The notes: generated by a model not told the origin, from the letters alone. A stretch of 64,000 nt of DNA from Trichosphaerium sp. ATCC 40318 (GCA_038496445.1 JALMLS010000561.1:1-64000), one strand, 5' to 3'. Positions 10,245 to 23,101 are shown, numbered from the stretch's first letter. A program made the numbers and translations.

Positions 10245-13200
10245 ATGCTTCGGTTCGGTGTTATATCCTTTATACTGTGCCTAGCAGTGACCTATGTATC
10301 ATCACAGATTGTAATAGATGATTTTAATAACCCTGTTATGGCTGTAGCTAACCTAACCGTACAAACAATTACACTTGACACTATGGGCGCTGGAATCCTT
10401 GATGGCACACGTAGAATAACTGCTAGACTTATAAGCGCACCAGATGATCAATCCCGTGTAGTTTGCGTTGTTAGCGATAGAGGTGAAGGATCATTTATCT
10501 TAGCTGCCGATACAACAACGACGGGTAACTGTATGCTGGATTACCCTCTGGATATGCCTACAGACTTGATAAACGGACCAGCTTGTGGTAAGAGATTGTG
10601 CACTAAGTATTTAACAAACCTCCTAAATAGCCTTCATTTTAATCTTCTTGTTGCTTGGGCTAACGTCCAAGCGTCGTTTTTTATTTTGTTTCGTCATTGT
10701 GGCAAAATCTCCCTTTTTTTTTTTGTTCTTTTTTTTTGGGATTGTACTCACGTGCGTTGTCACGTGCCTACGAACCTTTTCCTATAACTAAGTGTTTTGT
10801 ACTGATTACAATTTAGATTGTTGGTTGACGCGTGCGACTTTATCAGACGCTGAAACTCGCGTGTCTTTCACTGCAGTCACCCAAACAGGAACCTTCTCAT
10901 CAAATGTTGTTATTCCAGATACCTTGTTCGGATTCAATCCTCTCGATCTCTGCCTACCTTTTGATAGAGCAAACATTCAAGCATACAGCCAAACCAACTC
11001 TATTCGAGTATTGGCTCTACCTTTAAGACTTGCCGGTGATATTCAACTCACATACACTTGTTGTGCGCCAAGTGTCTCATGGTAAGATTATTATCATAAA
11101 TCTATTTCATTGGTCTATACTAAGCCCATTTTAGTTGGCATAGCATAAATGCAAATACCCCTGCTGTCGCAGGTACGCCACAAAATTAACAATGTAACGT
11201 AGAATGTTAACTTTTTTTCCTCTTCGTAGGAGAGACTATCAGCATCTCATTTTCATGTGAAAACTACGTGTCTATTCCTGCAACTGCGGAGAATATAGAG
11301 GCTACTTTCCCTTTCCCACAATCTATTGGTACAATCCAAGCTCCGTCAGTATCATGTACTAACGTAAGTATACACAATATCTTTCCTACAAATTATTACA
11401 ATAAGATCACAAAAATCACGTGGTGATTTTTCTTTTGTTGAAAACTTACTTCACTTCTTTCTCGTCTTCCTGATGACTACGAGAATATTCTCTAATAAGA
11501 CTTATTTTTATGTTCCGTTGTAAATTCACGTGATTTTTTTTCTTTTTTATTACATTACTTTCTTTTCTTACTTTATTCTACTTTTTTACTCAAATCAAAC
11601 AGGGCAACCCAATATTGCTGAATAATGCTGTTGAGTTAACAATACAACTCGCTGAATCTGAAAATTTTACATGTACTTTTGATGTCCTACTTGAAAGTAC
11701 GTAACTTGAATGCGCAATAACACTCTCCTTTTGTTTTATTAAGCGACCCTATCCCTAACTTAACTACAGATGCTGGAGATACTGGAAACCTAGCAGGGTC
11801 TGTTGAAAATTTACAGGCTGGAACTACACTACGAACAGGTCTTGGCGGAAACAGGTTCGCAAATGAAACTACACGTATACAATTGTTGTACTAACAGTGG
11901 ATGTCTAGAGCAGGAACGAGAGCGTTTTGCGACCCTCCAGTTAGCAACGCTCTTCAAGTTATCAGTGCACCTACAACGCTTCCACCAACAACGTTGCCAC
12001 CAACGACGCTTCCTCCTACTACAGCGCCACCTACAACGTCACCTCCAACAACTCTTCCTCCGACGACACTACCGCCAACTACGTTGCCTCCAACTACATT
12101 ACCTCCAACAACTCTTCCTCCAACGACACTACCGCCAACGACGCTGCCACCTACAACGTTACCTCCAACAACGCTGCCACCTACGACAGCACCACCTACA
12201 ACGTTGCCACCTACTACACTCCCACCAGTAACGGCACCACCAACAACGTTGCCACCAACTACCTTACCACCTACGACGCTGCCTCCAACGACATTGCCAC
12301 CAACTACTATGCCACCTACGCGTCCTTGTCCACCTTTCACAACGTCACCAATCGCAACAGAGTGCTACAGGCTAAGAAATCATCCAGGCGCTATTGAAAG
12401 ACCACCAGAGTACTGTTTGCGTTTAGATGCCTTAGTTCCTAACGCTGTACGGATTTTCTCTTTTAAATGAATTCCACTTTGTATCAACAATTAACTTACT
12501 ACAACCAGGTTGTTACTTTCGATTGTGACACTGGTAATGGACTATACATACGTGTCGACCCAGTTCAAGATACGCTTCGTATTTTCGGTAATATCACAGG
12601 TGGTATTGACACTGGATTCGAAACGCCAAATCCTGTGAGCCTCGATGTTGACATTACATATTCGTACGTCTTTAGATTTCCTTTGCAAATCCTTTTTGCA
12701 GGACTCTATTTTCAGATCTTAATTCTCCTTCTACCAATGTTTACTTTACTCTATAGAGGCCTTAATATAATGGGAACAGATCCTAATAATGTTACTATAC
12801 AAATTGAAGAAGAAAGTATTGGATTCTTGAGATTTGATGGAGAAGAATATGTTATAATGGGTAAACAATCTGAAGATACAGGTTATTCCCTTGGAGTTAT
12901 CAGGCCACATCTCGGTGTAGTAGATATATTCTCTCTATTGTACGATCATTTCTTCTATTACATATCTTCAAACAAAACAAACAACGACACACGTCGCTTG
13001 AGCTCAAACAACGCTTTAAAACAAATCGAATTTTTTGTTTTTTTTGGAATAGCTTGCTTATGTATTTAAATAGTGGTTGGGTACGTATCGCTCGGCCAGG
13101 CGGACCTTTCAACACTGAATTCGTCAATGATTGGCAAGGAACAATAGGAGAGTGTATTCTATGTGAAGACATTGACTTAGGTGGTAGCGGTCAACCTGTC

Positions 13201-15043
13201 CAACCGCCACCTACACCAGTTGCTACCGATGCACCTACAGATGCGCCAACTACAGACGCTCCAACAGATGCACCTACAGAGGCTCCTACAGCAGCTACAG
13301 ACGCGCCTACAGACGCTCCAACAGCGGCTACAGATGCACCTACAGATGCGCCAACTACAGACGCTCCAACAGATGCACCTACAGACACTCCAACAGACGC
13401 TCCTACAGAGGCTCCTACAGCAGCTACAAATGCGCCTACAGACGCTCCAACAGCGGCTACAGATGCACCTACAGTCGCACCTACAGCGATTCCAACAGCA
13501 GCTACAGATGCACCTACAGACGCACCAGTTGCATCTCAAGCTTGTCCTTTGAGTCCAGAGAATTGTCCTACCGGTTGTAACCAAGTCTGTCCACAGTGCT
13601 TTGTTAGTTGCCAATGTGGTAACTGTAATTTCGGTGATGCAGGGTGTATGGTAATACCAGCCCTAGAAATGGTATTGGGTACGTAAAACTCAAAACAGGA
13701 ATTGTCAAACTGTATATTCAACGAAGTTATCTTTTTTTCTGATCCTTTTTTGTAAAGATGTTCAAGTTCCACCATCTGGATGCCTCGTATTGGAATTAGG
13801 TGCTATGGTAGCCGGTAGCGTAAGTACAAAAACTACTCTAGTGATTTTACTTTTGAAGAGAGGGTTACCTATAGAGCCCCGCGATTTGTTTTTTTTTACT
13901 TCAACCATTGAGAGCTTTACATCTACGCGATGGACTAGTCCATCTTCCTACACATTTGATTTTCTTTACGTGCTCTACACGCGAGTAGAGGATGTTGCGT
14001 TTTTTTCGGCATAGAGCTTACGAGTTTACTAGATTACTGGTACATCTGGAAACGATTGCGTACTTTTAGGTGTAGGAGCAGCGGTATTTGGTGATATCAA
14101 CTTGGGTGAAGGAAATGATTGTATCCGTACCAACACTGCAAATGTTGATGGCGAAATCAACACAGGTATGAGAAAAAAGAAAGAAAGCCAAAAGAGGCTT
14201 CATTGATATATTATGCTTCTTCGTTTGCTTAATAAGTGTCTTAAGGTTCTGGAGATGATTGTGTCGAACTGGATCAATCACAAGTGCAAGGTATAGATCT
14301 TGGCGATGGAATGAACTGTTTGAATTCCGGCAACTCTGCAGCACAAGATATTTCTACAGGAGATCAAAGTGATTGTGTTTTGCTCAGTCAGGGCGGAACC
14401 TATGAAGATATTGAAACCGGCGCAGGAAACGATATAGTCATTGCTACTACTTCAATCACAACTTTTGCTGTTGATCGTAAGTTCTAAATGTTCATGTGTT
14501 TTTTTTAACAACTCCTTCTTTTTAGTATCTGATGGTGATGACTGTTTTGAATACTCTCTATCATCAGCACGTGGAAGTTTAGACCTTGGTTCAGGAATGG
14601 ATAATGTTATTGTAAACGAAGGTATAGTAGGAGACATCAATGCCGGAACAGGACGTTCTTGTATGAGGATAACTGCTTCTTCAACAACTGATACTATTAC
14701 GGGAAGTTCCGATACAGATAATATCTTTATATCCGAATCAACAGTTCAAGGCCCTGTTAACTTGGGAGCAGGAAACGACTTTTTATTCGTTGAAGGAAGC
14801 GCACAGTTCAGATCTGCTATTGATGGTGGCGCTGATGGCGGTGCTGGAGTAGATAGTCTCATTGTAACCGATGCTTTCGTTTCTTCCATTTCAGGCGGAG
14901 CTGATAATGATTGCTTGTATTCTGAGGATAATTTTAACCCTGCCGGTGGTCTTGTGTCTGTCGATGGATCTGCTGGTAATGATGTATGTTCATCTGATAA
15001 CATGGGAGAATTTACTAGTTGTGAAACTACAGCTACGTTGTAG
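10245..15043 (+). CDS. Large secreted stalk protein with RTX-like C-terminal repeats
   Basis: The only complete member here, about 1,100-1,200 residues from some 15 exons. In order: a signal peptide (MLRFGVISFILCLAVTYVSS); Cys-containing domains (exon 1 CVVSDRGEG, exon 2 ending TYTCCAPSVSW, then two short ones); a (PPTTL)n stalk (11968-12325); CPPF..PPEYCLRLDAL; a module shared with the neighbouring protease (VTFDCDTG, GGIDTG, FDGEEYVIMGK, RPHLGVVD, GWVRIARPG..FNTEFVNDWQ); a TDAP linker (13216-13530); a Cys-rich knot (CPLSPENCPTGC...); and repeats such as GSGDDCV, GAGNDIV and GSGMDNV that resemble the GGxGxDx beta-roll of RTX proteins. No transmembrane segment is evident. A cell-surface or matrix role (adhesin, cell coat) is inferred. 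One intron (about 54 nt, near 11870-11923) carries TACTAAC. Confidence 0.87.
11968..12325 (+). repeat. 15-bp minisatellite encoding (PPTTL)n
   Basis: About 23 units of Pro-Pro-Thr-Thr-Leu/Ala/Ser/Met with synonymous drift. It is slightly shorter than the inverted copy at 3090-3455. Confidence 0.9.
13216..13530 (+). repeat. TDAP linker repeat
   Basis: Tandem units coding Thr-Asp-Ala-Pro with TEAP and TAA variants. Blocks of about 60-100 bp are themselves repeated, indicating higher-order duplication within the linker. Confidence 0.88.
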
Positions 15044-16611
15044 AGCAGAAAAGAAATAAACAGTTTTAATTAAAAATAAAAAAAAAATTTCCTTATTTTC
15101 TTTACTCCATACGACATTTACTGACAGGGTAAAAACAAAAATACTTTAACTCAACACGGTGCACCTCTCCATAGTTACAAACTTATCAAAGCTTTTGCAA
15201 CAAAAACTCAGATTTCAGATGAGCAGTACATTTGTCGTTTGGTGTCCATAGAAAACTCACCATTTTATGTGGTATTTTAGCTTCTCGCTTACAACGCCCC
15301 TGAAATGCATACTCATACGTCACACTTGGCTCCTACGCGAGTAAAGGCCGTACAGAGAAAGCACTGGAGCACTCACTGTGTTGCTCTTAAAAGCATTGCT
15401 GTTCAATTGAGCGCCTAACAAACAAAGGGAGTGTACATTCTGAATGAGATATCAAGTGGCTATTTTCAGCGCCATCATTTGCCTGATAAGTCAACCTAGA
15501 TATTCTCCACTCAACAAACGTTGATTATTAGTTGCAAATTGCCGTGTAGGCTGTTAAATTGGTGTCTAGCTTTGCAGCCTTTAGTTTAAATACTGTGCGG
15601 CACATTTAGTGTTTATACAGTGACACTTATCGTAGATTGCGTACGGAGCAACGTGTAAAGCCTTGAAGAGCGTTTAAACCAATGTGTGTACGTAAACAAT
15701 TTAAGACTATCCATTTAGCCATGTTATTAACACCTATGCTCGTTAGAACGTTATTAGAGCGTTTAAACTAATACTGTAGTAGGAACGGCTAATTCTTCCG
15801 ACATGGCTAGTATTTACGCTGTGTATCGTGCTGGATCTCGTTGCGGTGGTTTTCTTTGTTCTAGACGGAGAGTCCGGCGAAATCGCTTTTTTTAAGAAGC
15901 AAGTTCTTCTCTATAACTGGAAGACGTCTAGTATTGAAGTCGCGGTAATAATACATCGATTTTAGTCGTATTAAGCACTTTCATAGGCTGTTGCTATTTT
16001 GCGCGCTGAATACCTGTTTTTTATTTACTTCTTGTGCACAAAATCTATCCTTAAAGCTGTTCTGGTGCGTTGAAACACTCAGTAAAGTGTAAATAATGTT
16101 TTTAGGCTAGTTCTGTTGTGGCGTCTTTGGCAGTGTCTGTTAAACTTTGTATATTTATTGTACGCTTGGATTCGTGCGTTTATAAACTAAAAAAGCACTT
16201 TTAAGACGTTTTAACAAAAAACCAAAAAATTAAAAAAAAACTCGTTCACCACGCTGACGGATGATATTCTTAACTTTTTTTAAGGTGGAAAATAGAGCCA
16301 ATACATCTGCTCTTGCTTATATGCTTTGTGGTTATGTTATTTTTGTTAGTGGTAAGTGTTATCATCACGTTTCTTTCCGAAATTCTTCTCTTTTTTGTAA
16401 ATAAATTCGAACTAGTTTTTGAGAATCACGTGATTCTAATATCCAAGTAAACTTAATTTTTTGCTCCTACTGTTCTTTAAAATTATAATTGTTGTAGTAT
16501 CAATTCCAGAGCTCCGTCTTTTTTCGGGTTTCACGTGATTTTTTGATTTTTATTATTTTTATTATCCAATCTTAACGTTTTGGATAAGTTGTTCAGCCAC
16601 TTCTTATTACA
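15044..16611. other. Gene-free stretch
   Basis: About 1.5 kb with no convincing ORF or RNA gene. The motif GCGTTTAAAC recurs (about 15668 and 15757), and similar CGTTTAAA words appear in the gene-free stretch near 33800-33910. CACGTG occurs at 16427-16432 and 16532-16537. Confidence 0.6.
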
Positions 16612-19600
16612 ATGGCGAAAAGACGAAACAGAGATTCTAGGCTCTCTTCTACATTTACTTACTCTGATCATTACGGCTCCATTAAACAAAAGTATAAAAA
16701 CCGTAAACCAGATCCAGAAGATTATTCATATGTTCACTCGTAAGTTAATTTTTTGTCCTTGTTTTGTTTGTTAAGTAAACTCATTCTTTCAATTACGTAG
16801 GGTTGACAGGGTAGCATTTTTAGAGTCTTCTGTACGTAGAAATAAGATAATCTTTACAAGCTTGACGAGTTGCAATTATACTTGAGGTTGTTTACTTTTG
16901 CGTTTATTAATTGAATCTACTTAGTATGCCATAAATGGTGGAGTTGCTATAGATCATGAAATACCTCCTGCAATAGATATTGATGACGCACAAAAGCGGC
17001 AAGAAGGATCAATAGAAAGTACAGGTATGTTGATTCTTTTTTGGTATCTCATGTTCATCGTTTCATAGATACCCAACAGTCTCATTCTTCTGGTCAAAGT
17101 GAGAAAAAAGAACCCGTACCTATAGTACAGAAACCAGTGACTGCTCCACTTGTTGTGTACGCCAACCCTTTTGTTTGTTTGGGTATCACCTATTTACAAT
17201 TCATTAGTACACTTCCTTCATCAGGTGTTCGGCGGAAAACTTCTGAAAATACACCATATATTCCTCGCCTCATACCATCAACGCCTAGGCTTATAGCGCT
17301 TATGCTTCAAGAAGGAAAAGGTGTGGTGTTAGAAGACAGAACATATTTTTTTAAGCAGGTAAAATATCAAGCTACTATTACTGACTTACAATTATTAAGT
17401 ATGAACAATGCTTTGTTGGAAGTGAGGCTGTAACGTGGTTAATTGATTTAGTATCTGATACAAGTGTGTTATCAAGGATAGGTGCAAAGTATGTCCTACA
17501 AAAGACAATGGACGAAGGTACGTTGTAATAACCTTTCTGTGAACTTGTTGTTCAATCGCTGTAAGAAACGCTTATCACATATGTTAATTTGTTCATGTAG
17601 GATATTTTACCCATATTCAAGGACATGTAGAGTTTGAAGATAAAGACACAGAGTATTACACATTCGCTGTGCGTAATATTTTTAATAGCATTTGTGTTAA
17701 CTTACCTTAAAGGATTTACACGATTCTGAACTTCCTGTATCTTCCCTACCTTCTAGTATGGCGGATACAAGCCCTCTTCAACACAGACATGGTAAAGGGT
17801 TACCTCCTCTAGTAGTAAAATTGCTTGAAGATATGCGAAATCCACAAACAGGTACAATTATTTTGAATGCTTTAAACTCCATCTCATACGAAATTAAGGT
17901 GTTACAATCAAAGAAAGAAACTTACGACAAGAAAACAATGAACATGTTACTACTTACAGTAAATGTTTTGTTGGTAAGGAAGCTGTTAGTTGGCTTACAG
18001 ATCATACCAAAGTAACGACATATCAAGCGAATACAACATTACAAGTAAGTCTTATGAGAAGAACCATGACCCAAGTCACTAGTGAAGATGTTTGCCTAAC
18101 AAACTTCTTTTTTTAAGGCTGCAATGACTGCTGGACTCTTCTATGATGTTCTTTCTCCTTCTAAATTAACCTTTAAAGATGATTTCGTTATGTATAGGTT
18201 TATGGTGAGTTACTCTAACTAAATAACCTTGTATCAACTTGTTATACCTTAGATTGATGATAGATCATTACCAATACAACAACAGCGACCTCCACTTACA
18301 AGAGTACAGTTTATATCCTTTGTTTAGCACTAACTCGTCTGTTCACTTAGAAAATTGATTACAAATCACTTGTTCAGTTGCTAGGTGAAGTTTATGCAAC
18401 TAAAAAGAGGAAAGAACAGGTCTCACAAGATGTTCCAGAAAGAGCTGATTCTAGACAAGACTTAGCTCGCACAACGTATGTTATACTTTTGTCTGTTAGC
18501 TGCTAGAGGCAGATCCGCATTTTGCCATCTCCTTGCCTCTTTTCTGGTTTAATTTCTACTTTAGTGTTCGTAATAGACTCAAAACACGTGCTGATACAGC
18601 TGCTTTGACTTCCACAGGCGGAAGTGTACGTTATTGTTTTTCTCCAGAGGTTTTTTTCTTGTTTGTTTGCTTGTTTGTTGATTCTTGTGCACAGAAATTA
18701 TTGGCTTCTTTTATTGCACAAATGCTTGATGACATTGAAACCACTAGAACAAACCTTTATGGCACAAGAGTGCTGTTATTCTCTGGTATGTAATTACGGC
18801 TGATTTTTTCTTCAGTTGTATTCTGAATATTGTGACGTTGCACCGTCTGGTTTGTGCTCATTTTTTGTACAATAGGACAAAGCGCAGTCTCTTGGATGCT
18901 TAAACATAAAGGATTGGTCGAGCGTGAGCACGCTACTATGATGCTACAGCGAATGGTTAACAAAGGTATGTTTTTGATTTAGAACTATCCAACTTCATTT
19001 TGAGGCTTCTTTATTTACTAAAATACTCTAAAATAGGCGTAATAGCAAGTATGGATGGTGAAGATGTGTTTCTTGATAACGAAACAGAATATTTTGTTCC
19101 TGTACAATGCCATGAAGACTGTTTTTCAACAATCCTTTATGCTCATCTTCTTTTTAGGGTGCACCTGTTATGGATGATATCCATCCTGTTGTTGCTCGTA
19201 AACCTCTTCCACCTTCAAGATCAGAATTATATAATACAATATATAATGATATAGTACTATATCAACGTACATCTGATATGGTAGGCGTTCTTGCGAACAA
19301 CATATTCTTTTCTCATTTTTTTCTTTTTAGGGTTCTGAGTTGAAACAATTTTTCCAAGAGATGGCAAATTCTCAAACAGGTATATTTCTTTATTTAAATA
19401 ATGTGTAAACTAATAATGGGTAATAGGAGTGCATATAAAAGACCGATTTGTGCAAGTTAATGCGAGAGTAAGAACATCATACAAGCAAAGTTTTATCGGT
19501 AAGCAAACAAAAAATCGCTTAAAAACAAACACTTTCCTAAATACTCATTAGGTTCTGATGCGTTGTCTTGGTGTTCAAACCATCTCAAAGCCTCCAAAGA

Positions 19601-19783
19601 GGATTCTGTACATATTTTTTTAGAATTACACACTGTGTTAATGCGTCGATTTGACATTTTTAGGCATCACTTCTTGCTAAGATGTTGGAAGCACATTTGA
19701 TTGTTTTAATGCATCTATCAAAGGAAGATGATAACAAAGTATTCGATGAAGAGTCACTGTACCATATTCAATGTGTAAAATAG
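16612..19783 (+). CDS. Multi-DEP-domain protein
   Basis: A multi-exon gene beginning MAKRRNRDSRLSS. DEP domains are small helical modules that tether signalling proteins to membranes or GPCR tails. At least four DEP-like blocks are visible: GSEAVTWLIDLV...GYFTHIQGH..F (17420-17670); VGKEAVSWLTDHTKV...GLFYDVLS (about 17970-18200); GQSAVSWLMLKHKG...NKGVIASMDG (about 18880-19100); and IGSDALSWCSNHLKA...MLEAHLIV (about 19495-19740). Each keeps the A-(V/L)-(S/T)-W core. No catalytic domain was found, so it is probably a scaffold. The first exons (Ser/Lys-rich) are least certain. The stop TAG is at 19781-19783. Confidence 0.8.
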
Positions 19784-20217
19784 AATCCTACTTTTAAGGC
19801 GGGTTTAAAACTAAACAAGAAACCATTCTGGAATATATTTTTCTTTTGTAAAGCAAGATGACGGGTTGTAGTTTTCGTAAATCGCACGTGATAATTTGAC
19901 TGCTCCAACAGGCTAAGTACAGTTTTATTGCTTACGGTCGCGAAAAAGGTGAGAATACGTGTGAGGACACAGACTTAGTTGTCAATAGTCACTTGTTGTG
20001 CAAAGATAGTAAACAAGAAAACACTCAAAGAAAGTGTTTATAAATTTTCTTTTCTTAAATATTGTATTCAGGTGCAATTACTCTACATAATGGTGGATTT
20101 GTATACATCCGTTTCTTGCAGCATATCATTTATAATATCAAATCCAATAAGACACATTGCTGCAGGTAGTACCCTGTAAAATAACAGTTAAAGATAACCA
20201 TAAGAATATAAAACAAA
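19784..20217. other. Short intergenic stretch
   Basis: About 430 bp between convergent genes. It contains a CACGTG near 19886 and no convincing coding sequence. Confidence 0.5.
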
Positions 20218-21480
20218 TCAAAAGCAATTGCACAAGTTCTCTTCGACTTGATAGAACTTGCACATGATAGCGTTTTTGTGTTTTATAACATACGACATGC
20301 TTCGAAGAGTAATTCCTCTAAAAAATGGCCGGAGTCCTGCTTCACGGATAACCTTCAAAGAAAGTGTTGTCCTTAACAAAAAAGGGTCAGAATCATTTTG
20401 TATTTTAATTGGTGAATGGCAAGTACACTTACTGACTAATAGTGGCTGGTATGCCTGCTTTAACATTTTCTATAACAGTGCTCCTGTGTATGGCTTGGGC
20501 CATATTAAGAGGATATGCAGATATGAACGCTGTAAGAGAAGCAAGTAAAGACAAAACGCATTTTCCATACAAATCTGGTTTTTGATTATCAACAATGCTT
20601 AATGTATCTTTTGCTGTATCATAGACGCCAAAATATAATGTACGATATACCAATATACTTGGAAGCCTACCAACAACTTTTTGATATGGTGTACCTAATC
20701 AACAAGCGTCAGAAAAAAACAAGAAAAAAAAAACATGACATAAAAATGTTCTTGTTTCCATTCCACCCGAAATAAGCTCATAAAAAAAAATTACGTTCAG
20801 GTAATTACACCATAGTATACATCTAGAGAGATCACTTTGAGGCATTAAAAAGACTCAACAATGCCGAAAAAATAAGCGGAACTTTTTTGTAAAAACAGTC
20901 AAGTCAGATCATTAAAACAAAAGCGCAATACGCTGTGCGCGTATTACTACGCGTAATTAGCGTACGTGGATCTTTTGGGGTTACTTTGTAACTTTGTGTC
21001 CCTGACACAGCGAGAAAAGTCAAAAAAGCAGTTGTAGCACTAGCTACCATATTTGCGGCAACCTACAAATGGTTTAACGGTTGTTTTTCGTTGAACATGT
21101 ATGTTACGCTTACCAAGTCTGTATAATCAAGGAATACCGCGGATTTCATGAGCTGATATCGAATAATGCCCCTAAAACAGAATGCTAATCCTTGCGACCC
21201 AGCGTATGGTATCATCTCTGTAAGAAGCCCTTTATGTAACCCTTTGCACGTATTAGAATGCGTTTTCGCTGTCATTTGTACCGTTTATGCCGTGCTGTTT
21301 AAAATGGTGTTGTACTTTTTCTACGTATAATTTAGACTCATTACTGGAAGACCCATTAGGTATTAACGCTGATAAGACAGTGTGGGATGATACTCCGTGT
21401 GTCAAAGTTTTAGCGCTTGCAGCTACTGCTAATCCCGTAAGCAGGTCAAGTGCTGGACTGGGAGTATAACAGAAGGTCAT
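20218..21480 (-). CDS. Divergent mitochondrial carrier (SLC25-like)
   Basis: The protein begins MTFCYTPSPALDLLTGLAVAA, like the first helix of ADP/ATP-type carriers. It continues HGINGLHKGLLTEMIPYAG...FCFRGIIRY, joined across an intron of about 40 nt (21267 to about 21228) with a CTAAT branch site. Later exons give VAANMVASATTAFLTFLAV, VYRTLYFGVYDTAKDTL and LLASLTAFISAYPLN, ending FRGITLRSMSYVIK. This fits three repeats of two helices in the inner mitochondrial membrane. The signature PxDxxR motifs are eroded (only YPLN remains in repeat 3) and RRRMMM is missing, so the substrate cannot be named. The start is 76 bp from the divergent PhzF gene, suggesting a shared promoter. Confidence 0.7.
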
Positions 21481-21556
21481 TATAAGCCATTGAGGTTGAG
21501 AAATGGTCAGAATGATCAAGTGAAGTCAGCACATGTCAAAAGTGAATTTTGCCAAA

Positions 21557-22859
21557 ATGTCGAAGCAGAAGAGCATAAGAATCTATACAGTTGACGCTTT
21601 CACGTCACAAATATTTGCTGGTAACCCTGCAGGTGTTTGTGTCTTAAAAGATGCTATAAAAGAAGAATTAATGTTACAAATCGCTGGGGAGATGAAGTAC
21701 GCGTGCTCGACGCGCATTTATGACTTTACCAGGTAATACTGACAGAAACCAGGCACTCTGAGACTTGTTTTGCTGTGACAGACTTGCAAAACTTGCTAGA
21801 CAATAAACCAGTTGGTTTAAGATGGTTTACTCCAGTCGTTGAAGTAAATTTGTGTGGTCACGGCACATTGGCTACTACAATGGCGCTTATCGAAGAATTT
21901 GAGCTACTAAAGCGTAACGTCACTAATATAAGGTTCGTTCTACTTTTTAAACGGTTTTAACGAACAAACGTTACAAAACGCTCTCACGCCGCGTTACTAG
22001 CGCGTTCGTCATCTCTTCGTTCACTAGGATACTGTAAAACCAGTTAAATATCACTAGATACGCAACACTGAGCGGAGAGCTCATTGTATCGTGGGAAAAA
22101 CCAACAGATGGCAAATTACCATTGCTTGCAATGGACTTTCCTCAAAATCCTGCTGAAGAATTTGCCATTGACGCAAGTACAAAAGAACAATTCGCTAAAT
22201 CTCTTGTACGTATCCAACCATGCAACATACCCTTAAGGTCTATGCTTTATTGTATTTTACTGACCCTTATCAATAGAAGATAACAAGTGATGACATCACT
22301 GCTATTACCTATTCTCCAGGGACTAAAAAACTTATTGTTGAAGTAACTTCAAGTAATATTGTCAAAGCAGTAGATCCTGATCACAACGCATTGACAAGGT
22401 GCATTTTTTATATATACATCTATCTAACTAATGGAGTACTAACACATTTTTAAGTGTACCGTATTCTAAGGATGTGAGAGGTGTATCTGTAGTTACAACA
22501 AAACTTATTGACCTTGATCCAAAATTCGACGGTTGTGATTTCGCTTCTCGGTATTTTACACCTTGGAATGGTATTCCTGAGGATCCAGTAAATGGTATGC
22601 AACATGCGTGGATTTATGGGTTTTTTTATGTCACGTGAGAAACACGTGATAAAAAATTTTAGCGCCTAAACAAAGCCTAGGTTCTTCACATACTGTGCTT
22701 GGACCGTACTTTCAACAGAAACTTGGAAAAAGCGAATTAAAGTCTGGAATTCTTAGTACAAGAAGTGGTGTTATGTATTTATCTGTTAAGGACAATGGAC
22801 GAGTTGTTATATCAGGCAACGCATCAGTTTTCTTGAAAGGATGTATTAATGTTCCATAA
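21557..22859 (+). CDS. PhzF-family isomerase-like protein
   Basis: It opens IRIYTVDAFTSQIFAGNPAGVCVL and continues, across a 54-nt intron, EMKTRHSETCFA, then LRWFTPVVEVNLCGHGTLAT, all hallmarks of the PhzF/phenazine-biosynthesis-like fold. The Glu of SET, matching the catalytic acid of PhzF, is present, as is the second-half CGxxFxSRYFTPWNGIPEDPV motif. Seven or so exons end GVMYLSVKDNGRVVISGNASVFLKG. Length (about 300 residues) is normal. Eukaryotic members are cytosolic enzymes of mostly unknown substrate, and no phenazine genes are nearby, so phenazine synthesis should not be inferred. Confidence 0.88.
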
Positions 22860-23101
22860 AGAGATATCATGCAACCTTATCTCCATCTCGTGTTTACTTA
22901 GTCTCACTTGACACTTAGAAAGAATTGCATTAGATCATCTAAGAAGAAGAGATGAGACGTTTAAAAAACGAGATTTTGTGTGATTTTCCTGCGCAGGTTT
23001 TTTGCTCAATTTTCCATAAAACAGTTACATAATTGTTTTAATGCATTGTCACGTGTTTTGATTACATAGAGATTATACAGAAAACAAAACCAAGGCAGAT
23101 C

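Noticed and set aside
13760-15043. Bacterial RTX toxin acquired as such
   Set aside because: Only the repeat pattern resembles RTX; introns, Cys substitutions, the signal peptide and the domain context argue for a native secreted structural protein. No toxin domain is visible.
21557-22859. Evidence for a phenazine pathway
   Set aside because: PhzF-like proteins are widespread in eukaryotes with other or unknown roles; no other phenazine genes are in the window.
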